DNA of 64,000 nucleotides from Flavobacteriales bacterium (GCA_016779995.1 JADHMO010000002.1:62001-126000); one strand, 5' to 3'. Shown: positions 46,057-55,411, counted from the first letter of the stretch. Notes: a model not told the origin generated them from the sequence alone. Made by a program: numbers and translations.

Positions 46057-46078
46057 AAGCGAGGCTAAGTCCTCGCTT
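46057..46078 (+). terminator. Rho-independent terminator after the porin gene
   Basis: Stem AAGCGAGG / CCTCGCTT with loop CTAAGT, followed by a T-run. It separates the porin transcript from the pst operon. Confidence 0.9.
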
Positions 46079-46118
46079 TTTTTATTTACCATAATTGGCA
46101 AGCCCACAATTAACACTT

Positions 46119-46194
46119 TTTACAATTCCTTAACATTAGAGTTTTAGATTTTACAAATACTTAATATGAGCATAAGCTTTACTTTCAATTGACC
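46119..46194 (+). promoter_or_regulatory. Pho-box-like repeat pairs upstream of pstS
   Basis: Three pairs with 11-base spacing: TTTACA 46119/TTAACA 46130; TTTACA 46150/TTAATA 46161; TTTACT 46178/TTGACC 46189. The block TTAACATTAGA also occurs upstream of PiT. The array ends next to the pstS -7 box. Confidence 0.55.
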
Positions 46195-46197
46195 GTA

Positions 46198-46205
46198 TAT
46201 GTTTG
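46198..46205 (+). promoter_or_regulatory. -7 box for pstS
   Basis: TATGTTTG, exact TAnnTTTG, 28 bases before ATG 46234 and adjacent to the Pho-box-like array. Confidence 0.5.
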
Positions 46206-46233
46206 TACCATAATTTAAAACTATAAACACAAT

Positions 46234-47172
46234 ATGAAAACATTAGGAAAATTAATCTTAGGTATCGCAACAATTGCTCTTACTGCATGTGGAGGTGGCG
46301 AACAAAAATCCAATCAATCAGAACTTAGTGGAGCTATAAAAATTGATGGCTCAAGTACTGTCTATCCAATTACTGAAGCCGTAGCTGAAGAATTTAGAGT
46401 GATTCAACCTGCTGTGAATGTTACTGTTGGTGTTTCTGGAACTGGTGGTGGTTTTAAAAAGTTTATGAGAGGAGAGATAGACATCAACGATGCTTCTCGA
46501 CCTATCAAAGCTAAAGAAGCTACAGCCTGTGAAGAAATCGGTATCGGATACCAAGAATTGAGTGTTGCTTATGATGGTTTAGCAGTACTAATCAATCCTG
46601 AAAATGATTGGGTTGATTATTTAACTGTTGAAGAGTTGAAAAAAATATGGATACCTGAGGCACAAGGAAAAGTAATGTACTGGAGTGATGTCAGAGAAGG
46701 CTGGCCTAAAGAAGAACTTCACCTTTTTGGACCTGGTGTGGCATCAGGTACATACGACTATTTTGCCGAAGCTATTTGCGGTAAAAAAGTAGGAACACGA
46801 GGAGATTATACTGCCTCAGAAGATGACCATGTACTAGTTCAAGGTATAGCGACAGACAAAAATGCTTTAGGGTTTTTTGGATTGGCATACTATGAAGAAA
46901 ATAAAGACAAACTAAAATTGGTAGGTGTAGATAATGGAAATGGTGTAGTTATGCCATCTTTAGAAACGGTTGGAGATGGATCGTATGCTCCCCTTTCAAG
47001 ACCAATCTTTATATATGTAAGTAGTCTAGCTGTTCAAAAAGAAGAAGTTAAAGAATTTGTTTCATTCTATCTTGAAAGTGCTTCATCTTTAGTTTCAGAA
47101 GTAGGATACATTCCTCTTCCTGACACTGAGTACGCTAAAGAAATTGAAAAATTCAACGCCTTTGTAAAATAA
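46234..47172 (+). CDS. pstS: Phosphate ABC transporter substrate-binding lipoprotein
   Basis: A 312-residue periplasmic-side lipoprotein with signal peptide and lipobox LTAC at Cys19. The mature protein has the PstS features [18 protein letters not shown] (phosphate-binding turn), [23 protein letters not shown] and [16 protein letters not shown]. It captures phosphate and passes it to PstC-PstA. It is followed by pstC after 100 bases containing a perfect palindrome, which may set a higher PstS level than that of the membrane subunits. Confidence 0.95.
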   Translation: MKTLGKLILGIATIALTACGGGEQKSNQSELSGAIKIDGSSTVYPITEAVAEEFRVIQPAVNVTVGVSGTGGGFKKFMRGEIDINDASRPIKAKEATACEEIGIGYQELSVAYDGLAVLINPENDWVDYLTVEELKKIWIPEAQGKVMYWSDVREGWPKEELHLFGPGVASGTYDYFAEAICGKKVGTRGDYTASEDDHVLVQGIATDKNALGFFGLAYYEENKDKLKLVGVDNGNGVVMPSLETVGDGSYAPLSRPIFIYVSSLAVQKEEVKEFVSFYLESASSLVSEVGYIPLPDTEYAKEIEKFNAFVK

Positions 47173-47234
47173 AAAGCAATTTTTCATAGTAATAAAACTT
47201 TTTTTCATTGTGTAAAAGGTTAATTACTATTCAT

Positions 47235-47260
47235 ATCCAAGCAACCTAGGTTGCTTGGAT
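47235..47260. repeat. Perfect 26-base palindrome between pstS and pstC
   Basis: An exact inverted repeat centred on CCTAGG, able to form an 11-base-pair stem with a 4-base loop in RNA. No T-run follows (it is AATTAAAT), so it is probably not a classic terminator. A segmental mRNA stabiliser or a partial attenuator between pstS and pstCAB is more likely; a dimeric repressor site is the alternative. Confidence 0.85.
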
Positions 47261-47272
47261 AATTAAATAAAA

Positions 47273-48154
47273 ATGAATAGAAAAGCAAAAGAAAATATCG
47301 TTGAGTTCCTACTCAAAAGTAGTGCAGCAATTACCATACTCACTACATTAGGAATTATTTGGGTTCTCTTGTCGGAGAGCTTTACTTTTTTTGAGGAAGT
47401 TTCAATAGTAGATTTTCTTACTGACGACCAATGGACACCCTTATTTGCTAACAAGCATTTTGGGATTATGCCACTTATTTCTGGTACATTGTTGACTACA
47501 TTTATTGCTGTTTCTGTTGCCCTACCTGTTGGACTTACTATAGCTGTATATCTTAGCGAATATGCCCCTAAAAAATTTAGAAAAACCGTAAAGCCTTTAC
47601 TTGAAGTTTTAGCCGCAGTGCCAACGGTTGTTTACGGGTTTTTTGCTCTAATGGTAGTGACTCCTTTTCTACAAAAGCTAATTCCTGAAATGGCTGGTTT
47701 CAACGCTTTGTCAGCAGGTATTGTAATGGGAATAATGATTATTCCTTTTGTTAGTTCGCTTAGTGAAGATGCTCTTCAAGCGGTACCAAAATCTTTAAGA
47801 AATGCCTCCTACGGACTGGGTTCTACACGCTTTCAGACAGCTTTCAAAGTTATGGTACCTGCTGCTTCATCAGGTATCATTGTATCTGTGATATTAGCCT
47901 TTTCAAGAGCTATTGGCGAAACTATGATTGTTGCCATAGCAGCAGGTCAACAACCAAGATTAACAGCCAACCCTTTAGTTCCTATTGAAACTATTACAGC
48001 ATACATCGTTCAAGTCAGTTTAGGCGATGTCCCTCATGGCTCATTGGAATATCGAACAATATTTGCTGCTGGTATGACCTTATTTGTTTTCACATTTATT
48101 TTAAATAATATCAGTTTTTGGATAAGAAAGAAATTTAGAGAACAATATGACTAA
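47273..48154 (+). CDS. pstC: Phosphate ABC transporter permease PstC
   Basis: A 293-residue inner-membrane permease with six hydrophobic segments and the ABC-permease EAA-type loop ([34 protein letters not shown]). The [15 protein letters not shown]-like start region and the [12 protein letters not shown] segment are typical of PstC. It overlaps pstA by eight bases. The gene order pstS-pstC-pstA-pstB-phoU is standard. Confidence 0.94.
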   Translation: MNRKAKENIVEFLLKSSAAITILTTLGIIWVLLSESFTFFEEVSIVDFLTDDQWTPLFANKHFGIMPLISGTLLTTFIAVSVALPVGLTIAVYLSEYAPKKFRKTVKPLLEVLAAVPTVVYGFFALMVVTPFLQKLIPEMAGFNALSAGIVMGIMIIPFVSSLSEDALQAVPKSLRNASYGLGSTRFQTAFKVMVPAASSGIIVSVILAFSRAIGETMIVAIAAGQQPRLTANPLVPIETITAYIVQVSLGDVPHGSLEYRTIFAAGMTLFVFTFILNNISFWIRKKFREQYD

Positions 48155-49004
48155 TTCAAGAAAAAATAGAATCAAAGACAAGGTGTTTGAGTACGTCGGA
48201 ATTGTATGTACCTTTTTAGGACTTGTGATTTTAGCCATATTTATTGGCAATATATTAGTCGATGGTCTTGGAAGAATCGATTGGGATTTTATGAAAAGTT
48301 TACCCTCAAGAAAAGCAGAAAAAGCAGGTATATATACAGCATGGACAGGCTCATTATGGATTTTAGGATTTACTACTCTTATTGCTTTTCCACTAGCAGT
48401 AGCAGCAGGAGTTTATCTAGAAGAATATGGTAAAAAGAGTCGATTAGCCTCGTTACTTGAAGTTAATATATCCAACTTAGCTGGTGTACCATCTATCATT
48501 TACGGACTACTTGGTCTTGAAATATTTGTCCGAGTTTTCAAGATGGGGAATAGTGTTTTGGCTGGTGCCTTCACATTAGCTCTTCTTATTTTACCTATCA
48601 TCATAGTAGCTACAAGAGAAGCTATCAGAGCAGTACCTCAAAGTATTCGAGCTGCATCTTTTGGTTTAGGTGCAACAAAATGGCAAACGATATGGCATCA
48701 GGTTTTGCCAAGTGCTATGGGTGGAATCCTAACGGGCGTCATATTAGCTATTTCTAGAGCTGTTGGCGAAACGGCTCCTTTAATTGTAGTTGGCGCATTG
48801 GCTTATGTGCCATTTACACCAAGTTCTCCTATGGACGAATTTACGGTAATGCCTATTCAAATATTTAATTGGGTATCTAGGCCTCAGCACGGTTTTATCA
48901 TCAATGCCGCCGCCGCTATAATCATACTACTAATCATTACATTTATTATGAACGGACTGGCCGTTTATCTTAGAAATAAATGGGAAAAGAAAATCAGTTG
49001 GTAA
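48147..49004 (+). CDS. pstA: Phosphate ABC transporter permease PstA
   Basis: A 285-residue six-helix permease partner of PstC. It contains the [18 protein letters not shown] start region, [17 protein letters not shown] and the EAA loop ([34 protein letters not shown]). Its stop shares one base with the pstB start (TAATG). PstC and PstA form the transmembrane channel energised by PstB. Confidence 0.95.
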   Translation: MTNSRKNRIKDKVFEYVGIVCTFLGLVILAIFIGNILVDGLGRIDWDFMKSLPSRKAEKAGIYTAWTGSLWILGFTTLIAFPLAVAAGVYLEEYGKKSRLASLLEVNISNLAGVPSIIYGLLGLEIFVRVFKMGNSVLAGAFTLALLILPIIIVATREAIRAVPQSIRAASFGLGATKWQTIWHQVLPSAMGGILTGVILAISRAVGETAPLIVVGALAYVPFTPSSPMDEFTVMPIQIFNWVSRPQHGFIINAAAAIIILLIITFIMNGLAVYLRNKWEKKISW

Positions 49005-49771
49005 TGACAACAAAAAAAGAATACATTTTAGAAACTAAAGCACTTGATGTTTTTTATGGCGAAATGCAAGCCCTCAAAAATATCAATATGCATATTGAAA
49101 AAAATAAGGTTACTGCTTTTATTGGTCCTTCAGGATGTGGGAAATCTACCTTTCTTAGAGTCTTTAACAGAATGAATGACTACATCGAATCGTACAGAAT
49201 GGAAGGTGAAGTGTTTATGCAAGGAGACAACATCTATGGCAAAAACATAAAAGTAGATGAATTGAGAAAAAATATTGGAATGGTATTTCAAAAACCAAAT
49301 CCATTTCCTAAAAGCATCTATGACAATGTTACCTACGGCTTAGTCATTCAAGGTATTAAAGACAAAGCCTTTTTGAAAGAACGAGTAGAAAAATCTCTAA
49401 AACAAGCTGCTCTTTGGGATGAAGTCAAAGACGATTTGAAAAAATCTGCTTTGGCACTTTCAGGTGGTCAGCAACAGCGTTTGTGTATTGCACGAGCTTT
49501 GGCTGTAGAGCCATCTGTCTTGTTGATGGACGAACCTACTTCTGCCCTAGACCCAATATCAACAGCAAAAGTGGAAGAATTAATCCACGAACTGAAGGAA
49601 AAATACAGTATCGTTATAGTCACTCACAATATGCAACAAGCCAGTAGAGTAAGTGATAATACAGCCTTTTTCTATATGGGAGATTTGATAGAATTTGGCA
49701 AAACTGAAGAAATTTTTAGAAACCCTCAAAAAGAACGTACCCAAAACTACATTACAGGTAGATTTGGATAA
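49004..49771 (+). CDS. pstB: Phosphate ABC transporter ATP-binding protein PstB
   Basis: A 255-residue ABC ATPase with Walker [10 protein letters not shown] (41-49), the PstB-typical [12 protein letters not shown] segment after it, Q-loop [21 protein letters not shown], signature LSGGQQQR and Walker [14 protein letters not shown]. The start is ATG 49004, overlapping the pstA stop by one base. An upstream in-frame ATG at 48980 lies inside pstA and would add a non-conserved stretch. The phoU gene follows after 12 bases. Confidence 0.96.
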   Translation: MTTKKEYILETKALDVFYGEMQALKNINMHIEKNKVTAFIGPSGCGKSTFLRVFNRMNDYIESYRMEGEVFMQGDNIYGKNIKVDELRKNIGMVFQKPNPFPKSIYDNVTYGLVIQGIKDKAFLKERVEKSLKQAALWDEVKDDLKKSALALSGGQQQRLCIARALAVEPSVLLMDEPTSALDPISTAKVEELIHELKEKYSIVIVTHNMQQASRVSDNTAFFYMGDLIEFGKTEEIFRNPQKERTQNYITGRFG

Positions 49772-49783
49772 TCCCTATTTATT

Positions 49784-50443
49784 ATGACACAATTAGAGCA
49801 AGAAATTAATGAACTAAGAAAGGAACTGTTTAATATGTTTTTGGCAGTAAACAACCAATTGCTAAAAAGTGAAAAAGCACTTTTAGAGTTTGATAAAGAT
49901 TTGGCAGCAGAAATAACAAATGCTGAAAAAAGAATCAATTCTCTAGAATTGAAAATTGATAGAGATTGTGAAAATATACTGGCTTTGTATTCTCCAGTTG
50001 CTGTAGATTTACGCTTTGTTCTTTCGGTCTACAAGATCAATCATGAATTGGAACGAATAGCAGATATCGCTGATGGTATAGCCAATTATGTGAATAATGT
50101 AAAAGCACCATTTCCAAAGAAGGCCATCAAGAATATTAAAATTGAAGAAATGTTCTCTCAATGCCAAGCTATGATGGACAATGTTATTGAAGCTTTTGAA
50201 AAAGAAGATACCAAAATAGCACGTAGAGTTTTCAAACAAGACGAATTATTAAACACTATTAACTCAGATTGTAGTAATGCTATTATAGAAAACTACGATG
50301 AGAAAAATGCAGAAGCATTATTTTATCTTTTATCATGTGTAAGAAAATTAGAAAGAGCTGGAGACTTAACAAAAAATATTGCTGAAGAGCTTATTTTTTC
50401 TATAGAATCCAAAGTCATAAAGCACCGAAAAAATAAGCGATAA
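49784..50443 (+). CDS. phoU: Phosphate transport regulator PhoU
   Basis: A 219-residue helical protein with the two PhoU repeats. Each has the metal-binding E(/D)xxxD pattern: DCENILALYSPVAVDLRFVLSVYKINHELERIADIADGIAN in the first half, and a LSCVRKLERAGDLTKNIAEEL motif in the second. PhoU links Pst activity to PhoR signalling and limits phosphate uptake. It is the last gene of the pst operon; a Pho-box-like array begins nine bases after its stop. Confidence 0.93.
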   Translation: MTQLEQEINELRKELFNMFLAVNNQLLKSEKALLEFDKDLAAEITNAEKRINSLELKIDRDCENILALYSPVAVDLRFVLSVYKINHELERIADIADGIANYVNNVKAPFPKKAIKNIKIEEMFSQCQAMMDNVIEAFEKEDTKIARRVFKQDELLNTINSDCSNAIIENYDEKNAEALFYLLSCVRKLERAGDLTKNIAEELIFSIESKVIKHRKNKR

Positions 50444-50451
50444 AAAATCGC

Positions 50452-50490
50452 TTAACAATTTCTTAACATTAGATTTACTTTCAATTAACT
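50452..50490 (+). promoter_or_regulatory. Pho-box-like array of four 11-base repeats before PiT
   Basis: TTAACA 50452, TTAACA 50463, TTTACT 50474, TTAACT 50485, each exactly 11 bases apart. A near-consensus -7 box (TTCATTTG, 50511-50518) starts 26 bases after the last repeat begins, the same distance as at the porin gene. This is the clearest of the three arrays. Confidence 0.72.
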
Positions 50491-50536
50491 TGGAGTGTGG
50501 TTTGTTTGTGTTCATTTGTATAATAATATTAACACA

Positions 50537-50629
50537 ATGATTATGGAAACTACTCAAAACAAATTTGACATTAGCAAAGTATTATACGTTGTTATTATGG
50601 TAGCAGTATATACTATAGCTGTACTCTAG
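50537..50629 (+). CDS. 30-aa membrane peptide upstream of PiT
   Basis: A 30-residue ORF with a polar N-terminal part (MIMETTQNKFDIS) and one predicted transmembrane helix (VLYVVIMVAVYTIAVL). It is the first ORF after the Pho-box-like array and its promoter, and lies 30 bases before the PiT gene, so it should be co-transcribed with it. A second in-frame ATG (50543) follows. No homologue is recognised. By analogy only, E. coli has a similar-sized peptide (MgtS) that acts on the phosphate symporter PitA. Coding status rests on context. Confidence 0.5.
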   Translation: MIMETTQNKFDISKVLYVVIMVAVYTIAVL

Positions 50630-50659
50630 TCAATATCTTCAATAACATATTTTTTTTCT

Positions 50660-51802
50660 ATGAAAAAATTAATGTCTAAGTTCAGTTACCCAACTAACTT
50701 ATGGATTCATAAAGGTGAGAGAAATTTTCTTTCTTTCATAGTTATCGCATTTATACTTGCTATGTTCGTTACACCATATCCTCAATTAGGGATGTGGGTA
50801 GGTTTTATTTTTGCGGCTTATGCTGCTGTTGCCAACGACAGTATCCAAACTCTAGGAACGTTCATAGCATCAAATCAAGATAAAAAATGGTGGGTACTAT
50901 GGATATTTATTGGTGGTATATTTTTATTTACCGTCGGTTACTCATGGTATAACTTTGCTGGTGATGTTAGTCATGGGCGACTCATGGCTAAAGGTTTTGA
51001 TAAAAGTCCTACCAATTTTCACTTTCTGCAAATAGCTGCCCCAATATTTTTATTAATTCTTACTCGTTTAAGAATGCCTGTTTCTACGACATTCATTCTA
51101 CTTACTTCATTTGCTGCTGCACCAGCCGCAGTTGGTAAAGTACTTGCTAAGAGTATGAGTGGATATGTTTTAGCCTTTTTTATGGGTTTCATTATTTTTA
51201 TGCTCATCTCCAAATGGGCTAAGAAAAAATTTGTTGGAGAAGCCAAATTTGGTTGGACTATAGCACAATGGATTACTAGTGGTACATTATGGTCAGTATG
51301 GCTCATGCAAGATGCCGCAAATATTGCCGTTTACTTACCAAGAAGTTTAAGCTTCATGCAGTTTATGGGTTTCGCTGGGGTTGTGTTTATCGGCTTAGGC
51401 TTACTACTTTTTTACAAAGGTGGAAGAATACAAAAAATTGTTACAGAGAAATCAGTAGTTACCGATGTACGTTTCGCTACAATAATTGACTTTATTTATT
51501 GCATCATATTGTTTTATTTCAAACTCTATTCTCAAGTACCAATGAGCACAACATGGGTATTTATCGGTCTTTTAGGAGGCCGTGAAGTGGCTATGGCAAT
51601 AAGAAATTCTGGAGAAAATAGCACAGCTACAGCTTTTAAATTATTAGTTAAAGATTTCTCATATGCACTCATAGGTCTTATTATTTCTATCGCAATTGCT
51701 ATAGGTGTAAACGACCAACTTACGTTCAGCTCTATGTTAACAGAAATACCTAAAGAGTTTGTTTCAGGATTAGCAAAGTTCTTTGGTAAGTTAGGGTTTT
51801 AA
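50660..51802 (+). CDS. PiT-family inorganic phosphate transporter
   Basis: A 380-residue transporter with about ten hydrophobic segments. It has the PiT signature in altered form (YAAVANDSIQTLGTFIASN near residue 52-70; most PiT proteins have GANDxANA) and the second-half equivalent VSTTFILLTSFAAAPAAVG, plus STTWVFIGLLGGREVAMAIR. It imports phosphate by cation symport with low affinity. It lies behind the four-repeat Pho-box-like array, implying induction together with pst. A strong terminator follows. Start ATG 50660 (MKKLMSKF). Confidence 0.88.
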   Translation: MKKLMSKFSYPTNLWIHKGERNFLSFIVIAFILAMFVTPYPQLGMWVGFIFAAYAAVANDSIQTLGTFIASNQDKKWWVLWIFIGGIFLFTVGYSWYNFAGDVSHGRLMAKGFDKSPTNFHFLQIAAPIFLLILTRLRMPVSTTFILLTSFAAAPAAVGKVLAKSMSGYVLAFFMGFIIFMLISKWAKKKFVGEAKFGWTIAQWITSGTLWSVWLMQDAANIAVYLPRSLSFMQFMGFAGVVFIGLGLLLFYKGGRIQKIVTEKSVVTDVRFATIIDFIYCIILFYFKLYSQVPMSTTWVFIGLLGGREVAMAIRNSGENSTATAFKLLVKDFSYALIGLIISIAIAIGVNDQLTFSSMLTEIPKEFVSGLAKFFGKLGF

Positions 51803-51822
51803 CAAGCACATATTTTAGTTAC

Positions 51823-51850
51823 AAAAAGCTCCTTTCGAAAGGAGCTTTTT
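51823..51850. terminator. Rho-independent terminator after PiT
   Basis: Stem AAAAAGCTCC / GGAGCTTTTT with inner TTTCGAAA, followed by a further T-run. It closes the phosphate island. Confidence 0.93.
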
Positions 51851-51865
51851 TTTTACCTTAGTACT

Positions 51866-52846
51866 ATGCATTGGGTTTTTGATAACAACATCTCTTTCGA
51901 AGAAAAAGCACTACAAGTTTTTAGACTTCAAGCCGAAGAATGTTTACTTTATAAACACTATTTGGACCTTTTAAAAATTGATATTGATAAGATTAACTCC
52001 ATTCAAAAAATACCTTTTTTACCCATAGAGTTTTTTAAATCTAATACCATATTGTCAAAGAATAAAACTGCACAAATAACATTTAGCAGTAGTGGCACAA
52101 CAGGTCAACAACGCAGTGAACATCATATCGCTGAACTGTCTATATATGAAGATAGCTTCAGACTTGGTTTCGACTATTTCTATGGCAATCCTAAAGACTA
52201 TCGCATTTTTGCACTACTACCCTCATACCTTGAAAGAGAAGGCTCATCATTAGTTTATATGTGCAACCAACTCATAAAAGATAGTCAGCACCCACAAAGT
52301 GGGTTTTACCTCAACAACCTCAAAGATTTATCAGAAATTTTATCTCAAACTAGTGATAGGAAAACATTACTCATAGGTGTCAGTTATGCACTATTAGACC
52401 TTGCCGAACAATTTCCTCAACACTTGAACAATACTATTGTAATGGAGACGGGAGGCATGAAAGGTAAACGCCAAGAAATGATAAAAAGTGAATTGCATCA
52501 AAAGCTAAAAACCTCTTTTCAACTACAGCAAATACACTCCGAATATGGTATGACTGAATTGCTTTCTCAGGCTTACTCTAAAGGAAATGGAATCTTTGAA
52601 AACCCTCCTTGGATGAAGGTATTAATTAGAGATACTGAAGATCCCTTTCAAATTGTTTCTCACCACCAAACAGGTGGACTTAATATCATTGACTTAGCCA
52701 ACATTAACTCATGTTCATTTATTGCAACTCAAGATTTGGGGAAATCACTAGATGATACTAACTTTGAACTCAAAGGTCGTTTTGACCAAGCAGACCTTAG
52801 AGGCTGTAACTTATTGCTAGAAGAAAATGATTATACGAAAAGCTAA
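51866..52846 (+). CDS. LuxE/PaaK-like acyl-activating enzyme
   Basis: A 326-residue member of the adenylate-forming (ANL-like) acyl-protein synthetase group related to LuxE. It has the phosphate-binding TFSSSGTTGQQRSEH loop (about residues 72-86), GGMKGKRQEM, the HSEYGMTELLSQAY motif that in ANL enzymes contacts AMP, and the ATQDLGK / KGRFDQAD hinge near the end. It lacks the typical C-terminal lid domain, like LuxE. No luciferase genes are present, so the acyl acceptor and pathway are unknown. A near-consensus box (TACCTTAG) ends four bases before ATG 51866. It overlaps the acetyltransferase gene by 20 bases. Confidence 0.85.
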   Translation: MHWVFDNNISFEEKALQVFRLQAEECLLYKHYLDLLKIDIDKINSIQKIPFLPIEFFKSNTILSKNKTAQITFSSSGTTGQQRSEHHIAELSIYEDSFRLGFDYFYGNPKDYRIFALLPSYLEREGSSLVYMCNQLIKDSQHPQSGFYLNNLKDLSEILSQTSDRKTLLIGVSYALLDLAEQFPQHLNNTIVMETGGMKGKRQEMIKSELHQKLKTSFQLQQIHSEYGMTELLSQAYSKGNGIFENPPWMKVLIRDTEDPFQIVSHHQTGGLNIIDLANINSCSFIATQDLGKSLDDTNFELKGRFDQADLRGCNLLLEENDYTKS

Positions 52847-53327
52847 AAAAAATGAACTCGATGACATAATGCAAGTCTATAAATCTTGTGTAAGCGGCAT
52901 GATTGCCCTAGGGATAGACCAATGGGACGAAAGCTACCCCAATCGAGAAGTCATTGAACAAGATTTAGAAATTGGCGACTATTATGTAGGGCTTATTGAT
53001 AAGGAAATTGTTGCAGGTATAAAGATTGATTCTGTTCAAGACCCTACTTATCTTACGATAGATTGGGCAGACAAAACCAATAATTTCATGGTTGTACATA
53101 GGCTTTGTTCTAAAACCAAAGTATGGAGTCAAGGTGTTGGCAAAAAAATGATGGACTTTGCTGAAAGTTTAGCAAAAAAGAACAATTGTGTGTCAATGCG
53201 ATTGGATACCTACATCAACAACCCTAAAGCCATAGCGTTTTATAAACGTATAGGATATAATCAACTTGGAGATATCAAACTCAAACCTCATAAAGATATT
53301 TATTACTGTTTTGAAAAGGTTTTTTAA
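52827..53327 (+). CDS. GNAT-family N-acetyltransferase
   Basis: A 166-residue GNAT protein. It starts MIIRKAKKNELDDIMQVYKSC, has the acetyl-CoA-binding loop QGVGKKMMDFAESLAKKNN (motif A) and the late YINNPKAIAFYKRIGYNQLG segment typical of the fold. The acceptor is unknown. Overlap of 20 bases with the LuxE-like gene suggests coupled translation and a shared pathway, perhaps acylation and acetylation of the same metabolite, though no direct evidence supports this. Confidence 0.92.
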   Translation: MIIRKAKKNELDDIMQVYKSCVSGMIALGIDQWDESYPNREVIEQDLEIGDYYVGLIDKEIVAGIKIDSVQDPTYLTIDWADKTNNFMVVHRLCSKTKVWSQGVGKKMMDFAESLAKKNNCVSMRLDTYINNPKAIAFYKRIGYNQLGDIKLKPHKDIYYCFEKVF

Positions 53328-53332
53328 ATCGT

Positions 53333-53340
53333 TAAATTTG
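53333..53340 (+). promoter_or_regulatory. -7 box for the first CHU_C protein
   Basis: TAAATTTG, exact TAnnTTTG, 26 bases before ATG 53367. Confidence 0.5.
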
Positions 53341-53366
53341 CTGTTGATTTAACTCCCTTTAAGCAA

Positions 53367-55391
53367 ATGAAATCAAAACTTATTTTTATATTCTTTACAT
53401 TTTTATACCATTTTCATAGTGCACAAAACCTTGTGCCAGATTCTAGTTTTGAAGATTACGAATCATGCCAAACAAATCTGAGCCAATTTGACCTGCTAAA
53501 CCAATGGTATAATCCAACACCAGGTGATCAAAATGCGGCTACTCCAGATTATTTTAATAGTTGTTCTAATTCTATTTATTGGGGGACAACTAATACATTA
53601 GGTAGTCAAACTCCTAGAACAGGAGCAGGAATGGCAGGCATTTTATTTGCAGATGCATTTGATAGTGAAACCAATACCGAATTTATTTCAGTACAGCTTA
53701 ACGAAGAATTAGATTCGGGGCAAATATATGAAATGGGATTTTGGGCAAGTCACGCCGATTTAGTAGGCTTTTTTGCTAAACCAGTTGGGTTATATGTCTC
53801 TGACACTATGATCATTTTTCCTGAGCCATCGCCTGAAAATAATTATAATAATGGTGCTGAATTCAATTATGACCCTCAAGTAGAACATGATGAATATATC
53901 ACTGAACACGATGACTGGGTAGAAGTTAAAGGATGTTTTACAGCAACAGGAGGAGAAAATTTTTTAACTATTGGAGCATTTCACCCTACTCAATTTCAAA
54001 CTATACCAAATCCTGATGGATACGCTTCATACCAAATGTCTTACCTATACATAGACGATGTGTTTCTCAGGGCATATAACAATTCAACACCTTTTTCGAT
54101 AGGTAACGATACAATTATTTGTCCAGGAGATTCTATTGTGTTAGAATTTGATGAATCATTACGATTTCAAGATTCTATTAATACAAATCGATTTGTTATT
54201 AATGGAGCAGGAACCTATTGGGGAGGAAACAGTTGCTATGGATACGATACTATTGTCGTGTCAACAGTCAATCAACTTAGTATAGAACTCCCTGATGACA
54301 CAACATTATGTTTTGGCGAAACAATAGATATTGATATTAATACAGACAATCAAATTATTTGGTCAAATGGTTCGACAAACCCATCTCTATCCATTTCCGA
54401 CGAAGGAATATATTGGGCAGAAATATACAATCAATGCTATTCAGCTAGAGATAGTATAGAAGTAAATTATATGCCTGAAGTTATATCTCCATTAGGCAAC
54501 GACACTATTATTTGCCAAGGCGAATCTATTGTATTAAATCCCAATCTGAGTCCCATTATATGGAATGATAGTTCTACTTTACCTACACTTACAGTCAAAG
54601 AAAGTGGAATATATTGGTTTGAGTCGGGCAGATGCTATAAAGACACCATAAACATTTCTGTTATGGATAAAATACAAATCGATTTAGGTAATGATACAGC
54701 AATATGTCTAGGTACATCAATCAAATTGGATGTAGAGTCGCCTAATATTACTAAGTATTTATGGCAAGACAATTATAACGGAAGTGCCTATATTGTTACT
54801 ATCGAAGGAGAATATTGGGTTGTAGTTGAAAATCTATGTGATAAAACTTCAGATAGTATAAAAGTAGATGTCATTCCAAATTTACCGGACATTCATTTAG
54901 GAAATGATTTTACGTATTGCAAAGACTCTACCTATTCTTTAAATTTTGATTTTCCTAACAACCAATACTTTAGCTATAGGTGGTCTGACAACACAACAAG
55001 TTCAACCAAATCTATAACAGAACCAGGGTATTATAAATTAGAAGTCGAAAGCGAATGTAATAAACTATCATCTGACATACTAATTTCTCAAAAATGTTAT
55101 TGTGATATATACATAGCAGATTCTTTTTCCCCAAATGGAGATTTAAAAAACGATAACTTCTCAATATTTAGTTCGTGTGAATTCGAATACTACCATTTGC
55201 AAATATTTAATCGATGGGGGCAACTTATTTTTGAATCGAATGAATTAAAAAATAGTTGGAATGGCAAATTCAAAAATGAGTACGTGCAATCAGGTGTTTA
55301 CACTTATAAATTGACCTATCTTTTTGAACTTCCTAAAAATCATATTAATCGACTTAAAGTTGAAAAAGGCATAATTAATCTGCTAAAATGA
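53367..55391 (+). CDS. Large T9SS cargo with type B (CHU_C) sorting domain, copy 1
   Basis: A 674-residue exported protein with signal peptide (MKSKLIFIFFTFLYHFHSAQ). An N-terminal carbohydrate-binding-like domain (about 22-230, NLVPDSSFEDYESC then WYNPT) is followed by about five Ig/PKD-like repeats, each opening with a motif such as LGNDTIICQGESI and later a WSNGSTxPxLxISDEGIYW segment. The last 95 residues form a CHU_C domain (FSPNGDLKNDNFSIF, LQIFNRWGQLIFES, WNGKFKNEYVQSGVYTYKLTY) directing secretion and attachment through the type IX system. It is a paralogue of the next gene, starting 20 bases on. Likely a surface adhesin; function inferred. Confidence 0.85.
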   Translation: MKSKLIFIFFTFLYHFHSAQNLVPDSSFEDYESCQTNLSQFDLLNQWYNPTPGDQNAATPDYFNSCSNSIYWGTTNTLGSQTPRTGAGMAGILFADAFDSETNTEFISVQLNEELDSGQIYEMGFWASHADLVGFFAKPVGLYVSDTMIIFPEPSPENNYNNGAEFNYDPQVEHDEYITEHDDWVEVKGCFTATGGENFLTIGAFHPTQFQTIPNPDGYASYQMSYLYIDDVFLRAYNNSTPFSIGNDTIICPGDSIVLEFDESLRFQDSINTNRFVINGAGTYWGGNSCYGYDTIVVSTVNQLSIELPDDTTLCFGETIDIDINTDNQIIWSNGSTNPSLSISDEGIYWAEIYNQCYSARDSIEVNYMPEVISPLGNDTIICQGESIVLNPNLSPIIWNDSSTLPTLTVKESGIYWFESGRCYKDTINISVMDKIQIDLGNDTAICLGTSIKLDVESPNITKYLWQDNYNGSAYIVTIEGEYWVVVENLCDKTSDSIKVDVIPNLPDIHLGNDFTYCKDSTYSLNFDFPNNQYFSYRWSDNTTSSTKSITEPGYYKLEVESECNKLSSDILISQKCYCDIYIADSFSPNGDLKNDNFSIFSSCEFEYYHLQIFNRWGQLIFESNELKNSWNGKFKNEYVQSGVYTYKLTYLFELPKNHINRLKVEKGIINLLK

Positions 55392-55411
55392 TTTAGAAAA
55401 AATAAATTTTT

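Noticed and set aside
50537-50629. Homology of the 30-residue peptide to E. coli MgtS
   Set aside because: Only size and context are alike; no sequence similarity can be seen, so it is kept as an analogy.
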